From: Diprion similis
Taxonomy: Eukaryota > Arthropoda > Insecta > Hymenoptera > Diprionidae
Assembly: GCF_021155765.1 (NCBI RefSeq)
Contig: NC_060107.1
Coordinates: forward strand, 15,114,501-15,178,500
Direction: 5' to 3'
Length of the DNA: 64,000 nucleotides
Both the position numbers and the translations under genes were made by a program. The notes beneath the pieces were generated by a model. The model worked only from the letters and a program-made list of their open reading frames with translations. It made no database searches and was not told the DNA's origin. The number at the start of each line of letters is the position of its first letter. Position 1 is the first letter of the stretch. Below, piece by piece: positions 48,157 to 60,532 of this stretch.

Positions 48157-51100
48157 TCAAAGAAATGCGCGGAGACCGACAACCAGCAAAACCATTCCCA
48201 TGTGGGCGCAGATTGCGATCGTACTAACCGCTGCCCCGCATTTTGTGTAAGCGTATGCTCCGGGGCTTAACCAAGACTGCCAGGTGCCGTTAAAACTGCG
48301 AGGGTCCGCGTGCCAGTCGACCGGTATCAGAGCCTGTTTCTCCAAGTAGTTGGCGTACCTCTCCAGGAAAAGATCCAGCTCCGATACTATCTAAACTCGA
48401 AAGTGTCGAAGATTAGAACGACCAAAAATAATCGATTTTCTATTGAATAGATTGTTTTTCCCGATTAATCGACTACAATCGATTACTTTTTCAATTCGAT
48501 TAATCGACTATAATCGATTATTTTTCAAATTCGATTAATCGACCAACTCGATTATTTTTCCTCACAATCGGTTTGTCGTTTTTTACTCCTATGAATGACG
48601 CAATACAATATCGATTTATTTGATTAGAGTATCAATTATTAATGCACCGTTTCGATAACATACGAAGTAATCGATTTATCGATTAATTTTTACCGATTCA
48701 ATCCAGTCGTGTTCAATTGTTTTTCTGGACTCGATTAATCGATGCTTAATAATTTTAACAATTTTTAGGTAAACAATTTTTTTCAATGTCCTCTTATCAT
48801 ATCTGAGAGTACAACATGTGACCAGTATTTCAACTGAATAATAATAACCGACAATTTAGCCCGAAAGAAGAATCATTTGTATAACTTGTGTACATTGTAT
48901 TGCAAATGGAAACGGGTACGGAAATTTTATCATGCAACTGTATTACCCACCTTAGGAAAATCTTTGGCAATGTTCTTCGTCTCGCAAGGATCGTTAATAA
49001 TATCAAAGAGGCACTCCGTCTCATTGCAGGTGTCAAAGTGTGACTTCCGAAACGGACCGGGATATACGGTGCACTCGATGGTGGCGTTGAGCCGAAGAGG
49101 AATCATGGCACTGTGCTGAGTGATTGGACCCCCGAGGTAAGTAGTTATTGTTTTCGAAACTGCGCTACCGATAACCAAACTGGTATTATAAACTACATTT
49201 CGCATATCACGACCAGATTCTCCCTGATATCCGTCGTAGAATCCCCGGTTGAAAGAACCTGAAATAGATAGAGAGCTCTAATAAAAAGTGGGTTTCAAAT
49301 GATAGGCCTGGAACTTTTCTGTTTTAGCAACTGATTCAGCAAGTCGTATTTTATTCATCCGAAAAATAGAATTGCTTGGAATGATTAAAACCGATAGAGT
49401 TTACGTGATCGCGGTTGTATCAGCTTTGAGAAAGGTTCGTAAAATTTATAAAAAAACATGTAAGACGTGGGTTTCAAAGCGAGTGCAAATCAGCTGCAGT
49501 TAAATTTTTGAACTGTTTTTATTGATTCCACGAGACCAGTGATCAGGAACCCTCGATTCTTTCAATTTTTAAAGAGATTCCGTTACTTCAAGAAAAAGTA
49601 TAAAATATGATTTGTTGAATGAGTCAATTATTAGTTATAAACCTCGAAGGAGTTTGAAACGGCCTTGTATCGCCGCCTCGGTTTGGGAAACCTCATCGAT
49701 GTTCAACAGTAGCGAATTCCGAACTTTTCCACTATTTTCGGTACTGAAGCTCGGCCACTGATTCACACCATCGATGTCACCCAAATGCTCAATATCACCA
49801 CCAGCTGCTGCATATAGAGTCGGAAGCCAGTCCGTTATGTGTATCAGTTGCTCTGAAACCCGCATCGTATCGTAGAGCCGCGGTGACCAAACTGCAGCAA
49901 CCCCTCGGACTCCGCCTTCGTACAGGGTGTACTTTGTCTATGCGAGTTGTGATGGTAAATTGTTTTATTTGTTTACAACATTTGTTTCTTATTATCTCGA
50001 GCAAAACAAAACTTGATAGCTTTTACGACTAAATTTCTAAGATTTCTTAATTCCTAAAATCCCAAAAAAGCCATTTTGTAGCATGTAGAAGCACTATGGC
50101 GATTGGATTCTCTGCAGGAATTTTTTTTTTTTTAATCTACTTTATCATCGAAATTGATAGGTATTATCAAATTTTGGGAAAGCAATATTAAAAATTGAAA
50201 AACAGTTCACATATAAATATGGATACTGACTTGCAAAAAGTACTATTAAAAGAAGTCAAACACGAGTCCATTGTCATGGCCGTCACATTTTAATATAAAA
50301 GTAATTTTTTATCGCATATTGCACTCTACGCTGACTTAATGTCACGGAACAAAGGTGTAACAGATAGCACGATCTTTTTATAAGTGTCTTACTATTTGCT
50401 AAATGACCCCAAAACAATCAGCTGATCGTCACCCCGACGCCATATTACCAAGCTGTTTTCTGTTCATCTCTATTCATTTTTTTTCCTTTAATTTGTATGT
50501 AAGCTTCACCTCAAACGTTTATAACAATTTTGTATTGCTTTAACTTACACCACGGAGCGGCCAGTTAGAACCGAAATTACGGAACTCGCCGACGGAAGCA
50601 GCGCCGTTGTCAGTCATAAACAGGATCAACGAATCCCTTAACATATGCTGGGATCCTAAGGCTGCCACGATTTGGCCTACTGAATCATCAAGGCGACTGA
50701 CCATCGCTGAAACAATTTGTACGATATTCTAGGCATCAGAACCTAAGACTGATATAGCATAATGATAAAATTTTACGAAGAATAATTTGGAAATGTTATG
50801 TACCATGTTTACTATTTTTATTCTCCGTTACTGCGCATCTAAAAACGATTTTCCAAATCATTACTATTGTTATTGTTAATTTAATCAGATTGTAACACGG
50901 AGTAGCAGGAAGGAGACAACACTCAAGCAGCGCTCAGCTCAAAAGTTGGTCCAGTTTTTTGGGCAACGTAGGATGAATTGTCAAGGTGCGATTTAAGCGC
51001 CCCTTGCGGTGTAAGCTCGTATGGCGCTGTTCCCCCTTCCCCCTATGATATTACGATTCGCTGTTTGCCACCTTTTCTTCGGATTTAATGTTGGTTGAGG

Positions 51101-54100
51101 TTGGAAAAGCAATTACTCGGTTTTCACTTACTTCAAATGCGTATTTTACGAATTTACGAAGTATGTTTATAGCATAGAGGTTTATAGGTTACGATCGCTG
51201 CTCATCTTTTTTTACATAGTAAAGCGAAAAGTTTACTTTTCCCGTATGAGGCGCTCAAATCGCATTCAGACGATTCTTCTTACGTTACCTCAAAACTGGG
51301 GACAAGTTTTATCGCAGAGTGTTGTCTGATTCTCTCTTTCCTACTACTCTGTGGATTGTAGAATATCCGGACATCTACATACCAGCAAAAATCCGACGGT
51401 TAGATTCTCGGATGTGTTTGAATTCATCGGTCCATAAGTCTTCTCGAGGAACTTCGAGAGGCGGGTGAACCGCTAAGTGAGAAACTTGAAGATAAAGAGG
51501 ACGAGATGGGTCATGTGCTCTTATTACCCGAATTGCCTCGTCAGTGAATAAATCCGTAGCATAATCGCCCTGAGATTCCCAGTCCGGCTCCATTCCTCGG
51601 TGCATATCGAACCCACTCAAATTCTGCAACGAAATATAACAACCATAAAAATAGTCATTACAATCAAACCCTCCATCCCCTTTCAGATAGGCCCCCATAA
51701 GCGATTAGCTTGTGCAGGGTAAGGAAGGGATGGGTTTGTAACCATTCGTTCTCCTTCATTGAATTGACACAGAGTAAAATACGTGTAGTGTAGTTAAAAA
51801 ACATAAAAATTTAAATACGGTTTCGTCAGTGCGAAGTGAATTTCCTACCGTCAGATGACATCTTTAATTATTTTCGATCCCAATATATTCCAATATTTCA
51901 AAGATGTTTTAAAATCCCAGAAAGAATTCATTAAACGAATCACTGAATAATAAGTTACGATAACAATTAGCTGCGAGTTTTTATCACCTGTTGCTTGTAT
52001 TTGTGATCAAAATAAGTGATGTGGCTGTTGTAAAATCCGAGGAACGAATCAAAACCGCGGTGCATCGGCGTGTGCTGTGGCGTGTGATAACCAACGTGCC
52101 ATTTTCCTATTAGTCTCGTTACGTAACCGATCTCCTTCAAGCGTTCTGGCAAAGTGTGCACGTTTAGTGGAATACCACGTGGTTCTCCACCCTTAATTCC
52201 AGCACCCTGCATCCCTGAAAAAAATTATTTGATTATAAAAAAATATTGACTGGTAATACTCACAAGATTTAGGAATAATTTTCATAATACATACACGTAT
52301 AAAATTGTGTTTCAATATACGATAGGTATAGACTTTGTTTATCATTATTGTTGCCAAATTTGAATTCAAATAAGAGTTATTATTTTGAATTGTTCTGTCC
52401 GCTTCAAGCGATAATAATAATCATTATCATATTAAATTATGGTAGAAACTTACCCATACGGATGGGATATCGTCCAGTGAGAAAAGCAGCTCTAGAGGGT
52501 GTGCATGAAGGCAGAGTGTAGTGCCGATTGAGGATTATTCCATTGTAGGCAAGAGCGTCTATATTCGGCGTTGGGATTTGGTCTGACCCGTGAAATCCAA
52601 CATCATTCCAACCCTGAAGAAAGACAATGATTTGAAAAGTAGGTAAAAAATATATCACAAAATTCCCGAGTAATTCAAACTTGAAGTTGGGAATAGGTGA
52701 GAATTAAAATCAATCATGTTGGCGCTATATTGTTTAGTAAAGTTGGCGGAATTGAAATTGGATGCGTAGATAACTTTTCACCGCTCTAAATGACAAATTG
52801 AAAATGAAATAAGTTGTGCAACATATGTATATATATACGCGTGTAATTATTACATATTGCAGGCAAACAAACAACGGAAAGACGAAGAATTATGAGAAGG
52901 AGAAAGAAAGGAGGATTGAATTAAAGACAGAGTGGCAATTACGTAACCTAAATGAATTTCGTCATCACTTTGCAGGAATTTTATTTGTTTGGCTCGCCGT
53001 GAGTCAGACGCCCGTGTCTGCGGATAATCTTCCTCATTGCACGTGCCTCTTCTCCTTCGCCCTGGATGCGTGGGCGGCGGTTCTAACATAAGTAAACTAG
53101 TAGAAGCCTCCGCATCTTAAGAGGTAATTGCCTTAACTCGGCGTGCATTATTAATCCGAGTCGTGAGTCGTGTACCTACGGCCTACCTCAGACTCTCTGA
53201 ATAATAATACACCAGAGAATATTAAACTCGCAGTTAACAATGAGACGGAATGCTCCTTGATCTCCGCGGCAAATCCCCATTCATGGCGCATCATATGTAT
53301 GCACCTAGTAAACAACCCTATCGTCCCAAAGCAGCAGGGCACCGGGGTTCCATGTCTAATAATTTGGCATGAAAAATTTGGAGACTCGGCTGAAGATTCG
53401 TCAGAATGCTAAGAGTTTTCTGCGTTCAATGAACCACTTTCTGCTTTACAGTTCTACCAAATTTTCCACTCGAATCATCGGCTGCAATGCGATCAGTCAG
53501 TGAAAAGATTTTTGACATCAAGAAAATTTCTTAAAGTCCGATATAATTTTTAAATTACCGTGACACTTGGACAAGTTTTTATTTCATTTGAAATATTATG
53601 TAGTTCACCCTTCTGTCTTCAACATAAATAAATCAGTTTTTTGTTTTAGCAAAAAGATCATCAACTGTATGTATTCCTACAAAATATTTATTTCAAAGAA
53701 CAATTTAATTTGTTGAATTGAAACAAATTTTTTTTTACATCAAATAAACTCTTGCAAACAATAATTTTTTTTTAAACCAAAAAATTGTTATTTGTTACTT
53801 TTTGCGAAATTAAATACAACTTTGTTTACTTTGAACACATCTATGATTCAAATTGAACGAATTAGAGAATTATATTTTTTACAGTAAATATAACCTCTTC
53901 TCTAAGTATTTGAGACCAAGGGACGACCTCGACCATTGTTAATGGTGAACAAAATTATTCGCAACTACCACAATGTTCGAGGAACTTCAATTTTTCGAAT
54001 ACAAGTACACTCGGAAAGCTTCAACGACTGTGTGAAATTTTTTTTTTTTTTAAATTGTCACGATGTTGACGGATCTTTTACCACAAACTGAAAATTGATT

Positions 54101-55624
54101 ACGAAAAAAATTATTCTAAAACCACGCATTTGAACATATAACATGATTCAAAATCTGGTTAAATAGTAAACGACGGTTGATTAAACGCAGAACATCCTAA
54201 ACTTTTACTCTAGTATTTGTTTCGTGGAATTATAAAATTTTGAACTCAAGTGCTCTAATTTAGATTGATGAATTTTCAAACTCCAAGGTCAAACATGTTA
54301 GTGTGTACCCTTAATATTATGGTGCAACGCTCCAATCATCGTGTTTTGAGATGAGATGATTTTAAGAACAAAAAACATTCATGTCCCTAAAGAATGATAA
54401 AATTGACCTTACAAATCCGGTAATGAACTTGTTTACTCTGCAAAGTGACTTTTAATATTCAAGTGAGCCTTATCCTCTTGACCTCTCTATACCGTCTATT
54501 TTTTTTTTTCAAATAAAACATTATTTTTAATTTATCTATTTATAATTTTTAATAACCGTTTGCGCGTAATCTGTTACATCCGGCCCGGAAGTCACTCAAC
54601 ATAATAACTAATTAAAAATACATCGTGTTAGCTGCTGCACGGTTGTTCTCCCACTTTCACCATATCCGTAGCCCACTATCCACCCCATAAATTAACGGCA
54701 ACCTACGTAAGAAGACTCGCAATTCAAATTATCCACTTCCAAATATTGAAATGTCATTTTGGCTCTAAATTAAAAGGTCTAAAGGAAGCGTCCGTAAATT
54801 GCGTCATCGAATTTTGAGGGTTTTAGCCTTTCCCTCCCCACGCGTAGTATTTATTCAACACCGGGCTAATGAAAATTTTTTTCTTTCTCAATTTCGCTTT
54901 TTGCATGTGATGTCATAATTTTTATGCTCCCATCTCCCGCCCGCTGGTCATAATCTAACACCCCTGAAATCGATGACGTAATTTATGAACGCCCCCAAAA
55001 GACGGGAGTGTCATTATCTTATGGACAAGTTTCTCAGCATCGCAGGAACATGTGTCATTATATTGCGCATGTGCAAAAAGAAGCTCTGATGTATTTCATT
55101 TGTGCGCATGCACCAACCTCGTTTTACCGTACAGTTCAGAAAAGGAGCACTTTACGTACGCTCCACAGCCTTCGAAAATCGAGCTTTCCAACCAGGTGTT
55201 GAAAAAAAAAAATACAAAACATTACTGGTAGGCGAAGTTAAAATATACTCTAAAATAAATATGGCTGCTTTAAGCTACTTGAAATTTTATTTCGGATCCA
55301 CGATCGTTTTCGATATTTGGTAGCTAACAAGCGATATTGCACGACAGAAACAATGATGACAAGAGTAACTTGAATATCATTTCAAAGTCGGGAAAACTGA
55401 GAATGTAGCCTGAAAAGTTCAGATGAAACATTGAAATGCCAATGGTTCCCTCTTAAGAATTGTAATCACGGGCTTACCAAATCATCAGCCATGATGACAA
55501 TGATGTGAAGAGGGGTGGTATACTCTATAGGTTCGCGTCTGTAATAGTCGCGATAAGGTTCGCAGGAGACGAAGGCGAGTACGAGCGAAGCGAAGCTCGC
55601 TAATTCCGCAAATCGCAGCACCAT
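48157..55624 (-). CDS. Arylsulfatase B-like sulfatase, copy 2, with hydrophobic C-terminus
   Basis: Minus-strand exons: 55624-55478, 52613-52454, 52214-51988, 51623-51383, 50706-50549, 49937-49643, 49258-48951 and 48390-48157. Phases are those of copy 1, and two exons (160 and 158 nt) have identical length. Predicted length 589 residues. The signal peptide is around [11 protein letters not shown]. Catalytic features are complete: [18 protein letters not shown] near residue 86, [24 protein letters not shown] and [11 protein letters not shown]. Expected activity is hydrolysis of sulfate from glycosaminoglycan sugars. Unlike copy 1 it ends in a hydrophobic stretch ([16 protein letters not shown] then RAFL), with no cytoplasmic tail, which suggests a GPI signal or C-terminal anchor. 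The two genes point the same way with a 2.3-kb gap, the pattern of a tandem duplication that is no longer recent. Confidence 0.9.
48463..48740. repeat. Array of TCGATTAATCGA palindromes in intron
   Basis: The last intron of arylsulfatase copy 2 has three tandem units of about 35-40 bp, each with TCGATTAATCGA and a following AATCGATTA (48463-48565), then further single copies to about 48740. The core is palindromic. Confidence 0.75.
50891..51360. mobile_element. Foldback element with TIRs over 100 bp
   Basis: In the copy-2 intron between exons at 50706 and 51383. The left arm has ACACGGAGTAGCAGGAAG, GACAACACTC, CAGTTTT, AACGTAGGA and TGCGATTTAAGCGCC; the right arm in reverse complement has ACAGAGTAGTAGGAAAG, GACAACACTC, CAGTTTT, AACGTAAGA and TGCGATTTGAGCGCC, in the same order. 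About 470 bp in all, no ORF. Structure of a MITE or foldback transposon. Confidence 0.65.
55121..55200. repeat. Dispersed repeat (pair with 41131-41210)
   Basis: GTTTTACCGTACAGTTCAGA, GAGCACTTTACG, CTTCGAAAATCGA and CAGGTGTTG, in the same order as at 41131. In intron 1 of arylsulfatase copy 2. Confidence 0.6.
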
Positions 55625-55813
55625 GATTTTACTCGATATCTGGTTTTAATTTGATAATTGTAATCACCCTCCAGAAATAATGATAAAATTATAGAAATAA
55701 TACATAAACACTGTTTCAATTCAAACTTGGAATAATCGACACCTCAGGTAACGATGCACTTCAAGACCAACTGCACGCGGATATGAGAAAGCTCTTTGCT
55801 AAGGGCCGCCAAG

Positions 55814-55821
55814 CTTATATA
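55814..55821 (-). promoter_or_regulatory. TATA box of arylsulfatase copy 2
   Basis: TATATAAG on the minus strand, about 190 bases upstream of the copy-2 ATG. Transcription would be expected to begin about 30 bases further on, near 55785. The position and the clear hexamer make it a good candidate. Confidence 0.5.
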
Positions 55822-57278
55822 GCAAAAGGCGGCAGGAAGATGGGGATATCTGCGTATGAATGAACCCAAAGACGTAAGGTGGGGATCTGTCAGAGAAGAA
55901 GCTAAGCTCGTATGTGGCTAATGACTCGGACAATCAGCAAAATACGTGCTCCGGTGCTCGGTCAACTTCATTGAATATGTACGTGCAACCTGAGACCTGC
56001 CCGAGACCGCTTCTCATACTATGATCTTGCCCCATTTCTTATCCTTGTCGTTTTTATTTCTCGTTCCTGTTTGTTTCAATTTATTACTCTTCTACTTCTT
56101 CTTCTTCTTTTTCTCACTGCAATCGCACGTCCAACCACGTCTCATTGACATTCCAAGAACATTTTTAAAGAAAAGCTCACTAGGAAGCAAGTGTCTTCAT
56201 TGTATCTATAGGAAGCTATAAATCCGTGTCAACCATAAACTGGCGCACACATTTTACTGTATTCATTGATTGATTCGTGAATTGTTGAGATTAATTACCA
56301 GCTGGCGCGATCCAGATTTTGCAATTGACTTATCAAACTTATCATCACTTGCGCAAGTGACAATCAAGCAAGTGACGTAATAGGGTGTTTTTTTTATCAA
56401 TTCTTTTATACGAAAGCAATCATTCAAACGGACAATAGTAAACAAAACAATTTTCTAAGTAGTAATAAAAAAAAGTTCTCGCATGGGAGCAGAGGTGAAT
56501 TTTAAATCCCAATTATGAGATTCTCCGCAACAGATGCGTGAGAATTCGTTTAATTTCAGTTGCAACCGATTTTCGGGAAGGTTTAGAGACCAGTGAATGA
56601 AGAAAACGAAACCTCCTAACTCTTCGGTCGAAGATTAATTCAATTTAATTGAAAAGATATTCAATTTCAAATTTGTTTGCTTATCCGGAGAATTTGAATT
56701 CCATAACTCAGAAAGAACACAATGTTACCCCTACTTCAAATCAGTGTTGCCAAGTCGGATTCTCGTAAACCCGTTAGAGTCCTTATCAAATCCCGCCAAA
56801 AACTGCTAAACTTGTTTGCACTATTTCCCACCAAAAATCACCGAACAAGCTAGGTTTTACGCAAAAAAAAACACCAAAACTCAAAAACCGAACTCGATAA
56901 ACCAATCAAGAGGCGTACATAAAACCCAACGAAAACGAGCATGCTAGCAAAACCAAATTCGAAAATCGGCGTCTAAACCGAAATAACAGTTACCGGGAAT
57001 AAGAGGTAAGGATGGATTGGAGTCTACAATGTCCGTATGCGAATCCGTAGTCGCTAATTCAGTAAAGAGTCAAAGGATAAGGAAACCTGTACAACGGTTT
57101 CCAATCGATGCTGTAAACTATAGTATACAGGTATCCTTACTCTTCAACGTTTTACTGAAATGGTATAGGAAACGTTGATGTTAAATTAAAAAATTAATTT
57201 TTTATACATTCGAGTTTTTATTTGGTCTGTTTAATGTTTGTTCATTTGGGGTTATGTCTGGATGTTGGGTTTGTTTAT

Positions 57279-57964
57279 TTAACCGGTTGAACAGTATTGT
57301 ATCATATATGTACAAAAGAATTAAAACTGCGCCAATCCTGGTATTGTATCATATGTGTACAAACTTGAATAACTTTCCCAAATTTCAATCTATTTGGACA
57401 ATAATTTATAGATAACTGTTTTTTGGTATGCTCTATTCGACTGATCAATCAGATTTATTACACTCAAAATCTTGACCTAAAAATTACCCAAATCATATAT
57501 AATTATTCTACACTCTTTAAAGTACATACTTTTTAAGTGATCGTATGATTGTAAAACTTTTACTCCGAGATTTTTTGGGTTGCCAACTATGAATACGCTA
57601 TCTGAATCGTGGAATTCTAAATGGCGGATACTGAAATGTAAATAAACAAAAATGGCAATCATGAATTTTTAGGAATTTACATTTTGGCGTTCACGTCGTT
57701 CGGATCTACCATTTGAACTTCATGAATCTGACACTGGATTTTTATTTGTACATACTATCGAGAATTGGAGGAACTGAAGCATTTCAACCTCAACCCTTAT
57801 TTTTACCCCTTAAATATGGTGCAAAGCAAAAACTAAATTCAAAAATGGAATCGACAACACCAAAAACCCCCTTAAAACAGATTTTTGTGTATGCTAGTTA
57901 AGAATATGCTTCTACCAAGTTTTGGCACAAAAACTCTAAAATACCCTACCAGTCAGCTGGTTAA
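57279..57964. mobile_element. Possible longer copy of the TTAA-ended element
   Basis: The right end, GTTTTGGCACAAAAACT with following ACCAGTCAGCTGGTTAA, closely matches the right end at 11889-11944 (GTTTTGGCACGAAAACT, ACCAGTCAACCGGTTAA). A matching left end TTAACCGGTTGA is at 57279. The middle is mostly different, so the left border is less sure. Confidence 0.45.
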
Positions 57965-58734
57965 GATCATATTTGACTTGTTATTTGGGTTTATATCTGA
58001 TTTTAGTTTTAGTTTAATTGGTTTCATATTTGACTGTGAGTTTAGTGTATTTGCTTTTGTGATTTTTCCATTATGTGCATTTGAATTTTTGGAGGTAAAA
58101 AAATTGTATAAGAATCAATTTGTAAAAAAAAAAAAGTCAAACCATCAAATTTCCTGGTATAAATGTAAAATTACGAATACCACCAAATTTCCCACTAATA
58201 AAACCAAACTTACAATTAGACCATATACCGTATGGAGGAAGCCTAGTATTACCCTCGTTGCACAGGGCCCCGGCACCCTGGGTTTGTTGAACATACATTC
58301 TAAGTCTGTAAACACTGCTCTGTGTCCTTGCAACTTAGAGCTTATACAGTATATAACTCGATATATAAATATATGTATATATATATATATATATATAACT
58401 CAATTTCTCTGACTACCTGTGTTGAGTTTACTTTACTACTATATATAAATATATATATATGTGGGCGCATTAGTGAGACAAAAAGCCTCAAGCACTGTAC
58501 AATTACGAATAGGTATACGGACGTACACTAGATTGGTTCGGTAAACCATTACGGGCTGACAGATGGCGCTAATAGTTTGATGGTAATAAAACCGAGCTGT
58601 TATCAGCCGAATAGCTTAGAAGTGAGTCGGTCCGCGTACGATACGCATCGGCTCCTGCGCCTCCCAGTTTTTGTGCGCTCTGAACTCGGGGCTGAAGGGA
58701 TGAGTACCCACGATGCTAATATCGCTACCACATA

Positions 58735-59184
58735 TACAGGGTGTCCCAGACTAAAGTGCAAAAATTGATAGGGGTTGTAGAGAAGGCCGAACTGAGTGAA
58801 TTAACCCAAAGAACTTGTGGTCTCCGAAGTCGCGTTTGCGAGATACGACCGGTCAAAAAAGACCTGCTAAGCGCCGACATGTAGGCAACCGAATGTAGTA
58901 CCGAATCAGGCAGCGATGAGCGGTCTTCTTGATGCGCGTTTGACTATCAACGCGAAACATAACACGCTCAAATTCACAAGTTTCAAACAGAAACACTCTT
59001 GACATTAAATTTTGCCGGCGGTGTGTGTGCTTGATTGCCTAAATGCCGGCGTTTAGCGACACTTTTTTGACCGTATCTCGCGAAGGCGGCGCGGAAGACC
59101 ACATGTTCTTTGGGTTAATTCACTCAGTTCGACCTCCTCTACAACCCCTATCAATTTTTGCACTTTAGTCTGGGACACCCTGTA
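58735..59184. mobile_element. Palindromic MITE with ~165-bp TIRs (450 bp)
   Basis: Left end TACAGGGTGTCCCAGACTAA, right end TTAGTCTGGGACACCCTGTA. The arms match for about 165 bp each (e.g. GAACTGAGTGAATTAACCCA in both) around a core of about 120 bp. TA at both outer edges fits a Tc1/mariner-type target. No ORF. Confidence 0.8.
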
Positions 59185-59800
59185 TGTATATATATATATA
59201 TATATACATTTTAATTACTTATATCTATTACTTTTCAAGTTTTAAAGTTTAACATATTTAGAAGTTTTTACGGTATATGTTAAAATGTGTATTGCTAAAT
59301 ATGTATATTTTTACATGCATTTATATTACTTATAAATATTACGATTCATTTATTACCGATTATTTATATTACTCATTTATAACCGATGACCTAGGCACCT
59401 GTTCCGTTCGGTTTCTTTTCCGTTTTGACCGTTGACCGTTGTCCCGCTCATACGCAGTCTGATCAAGTTATTTTTGGTACATTTTAATTAAAACAACTTT
59501 AATGGAGAAGTGGGAGGTTAGGAGAAAAAGACTAACATGTGTACTGTGCCTACGTATAAAAAATGGGCTGATGACGTTTTTTTTTCTAATTTCAATGTCC
59601 TGTATATAAGGTTAGTTTCGCTTTTTCGCCAATTGAATGTTACCTTTTTGTACAATACAAGCACGTTTCCTTTGCTTGAAAGGTACGCAAGAGGCCTATA
59701 TTTTTTTTTATATATACGTTTAAATCTTGCCTTGCGTCACATCGCAAGCTGTTTGTAACATTTCATTCGTTCCGTAGATGAATTAATAAATATATCAGTC

Positions 59801-59830
59801 TTGAAGATGACTCAAATCCAGAGTCGAAAC
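59801..59830 (+). other. Hammerhead-ribozyme-like core (degenerate)
   Basis: TTGAAGATGACTCAAATCC continuing GAGTCGAAAC shows the hammerhead order: TGANGA core, a stem (GACTC / GAGTC with a 7-base loop), then GAAA. The expected C before TGA is T here, so the fold is probably inactive. Such remnants occur at the ends of Penelope-like retroelements. No reverse-transcriptase ORF is left nearby. Confidence 0.35.
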
Positions 59831-60532
59831 GTTGACATCAAATTGGTTTGTTGTTAATTAAAAGACCTACATATCCAAGAATTCATTCTACATTAATACA
59901 AGGTGGTCAAGACTATTTCATACATATTACGATTCAGTCAGCGCACATTTACAAATTAGATTTTTACATTTAAAAATACGTTAACTTGAGATTAATGACT
60001 CGTTTCAATAACCTGACCCCCTAGTGCATTTGCATGTCTAAGATATGTTCTTCGGATTACAATATCGCCGCAGTGCTTGGGGCACTCAATTAACATAAGT
60101 ACGCTCTTGCCGTGGAAAGAGAGAAGTACTCGTCATACTATGTCTCTTTTTTTCGCCGGCTCGGTGACACTTTTTCCGCCACCAGGCTTGCTCCATACTG
60201 TATATGCTCTAAGAAACCAAATTGCTTTGAAAATCGACAAATTTTACGCCAACAGGTAATCAGATAAGTATTCTCACCAAGAATCTTTTAAAACCACCAG
60301 ATTTAGCGGGAAAATCACCAAGCTGGCAATTCTGATTCGAATTACAAATCCTTTGTACAAATCCAGGAATAATCTGCGCCAGCGCTGCTATCGGCAAGAA
60401 TTGGAACCATTATTATTCGAAATTCCGGCTGCAACTAGCTTAATGTAGGAAGCGCCGAGTGCCGAGTGGAGCGGGTGGAACTCTTTCTTCCTACCCTCCA
60501 CATTTCAGGAATTCGGGTTGATTTTGGATATT

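Larger units (their letters stand above)
55822..60532. other. Repeat-rich gap between arylsulfatase copy 2 and ARMC7
   Basis: Contains the copy-2 promoter side, the element copies at 57279 and 58735, TA-rich tracts (58370-58400, 58440-58460, 59185-59207) and the hammerhead-like motif. The ORFs here (up to 175 codons) lie across repeats and have no family features. ARMC7 transcription probably begins in the pyrimidine-rich stretch just before 60533, and the two genes diverge. Confidence 0.5.

Noticed and set aside
48049-48270. Plus-strand ORF with a signal-peptide-like start (MLWRIKMIAFCVVLSAIFVRG)
   Set aside because: Antisense to the last exon of sulfatase copy 2, whose splice sites, phase and family similarity are clear.
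57885-58412. 175-codon plus-strand ORF
   Set aside because: Runs from a transposon end into TA repeats; low-complexity hydrophobic, no family signature.
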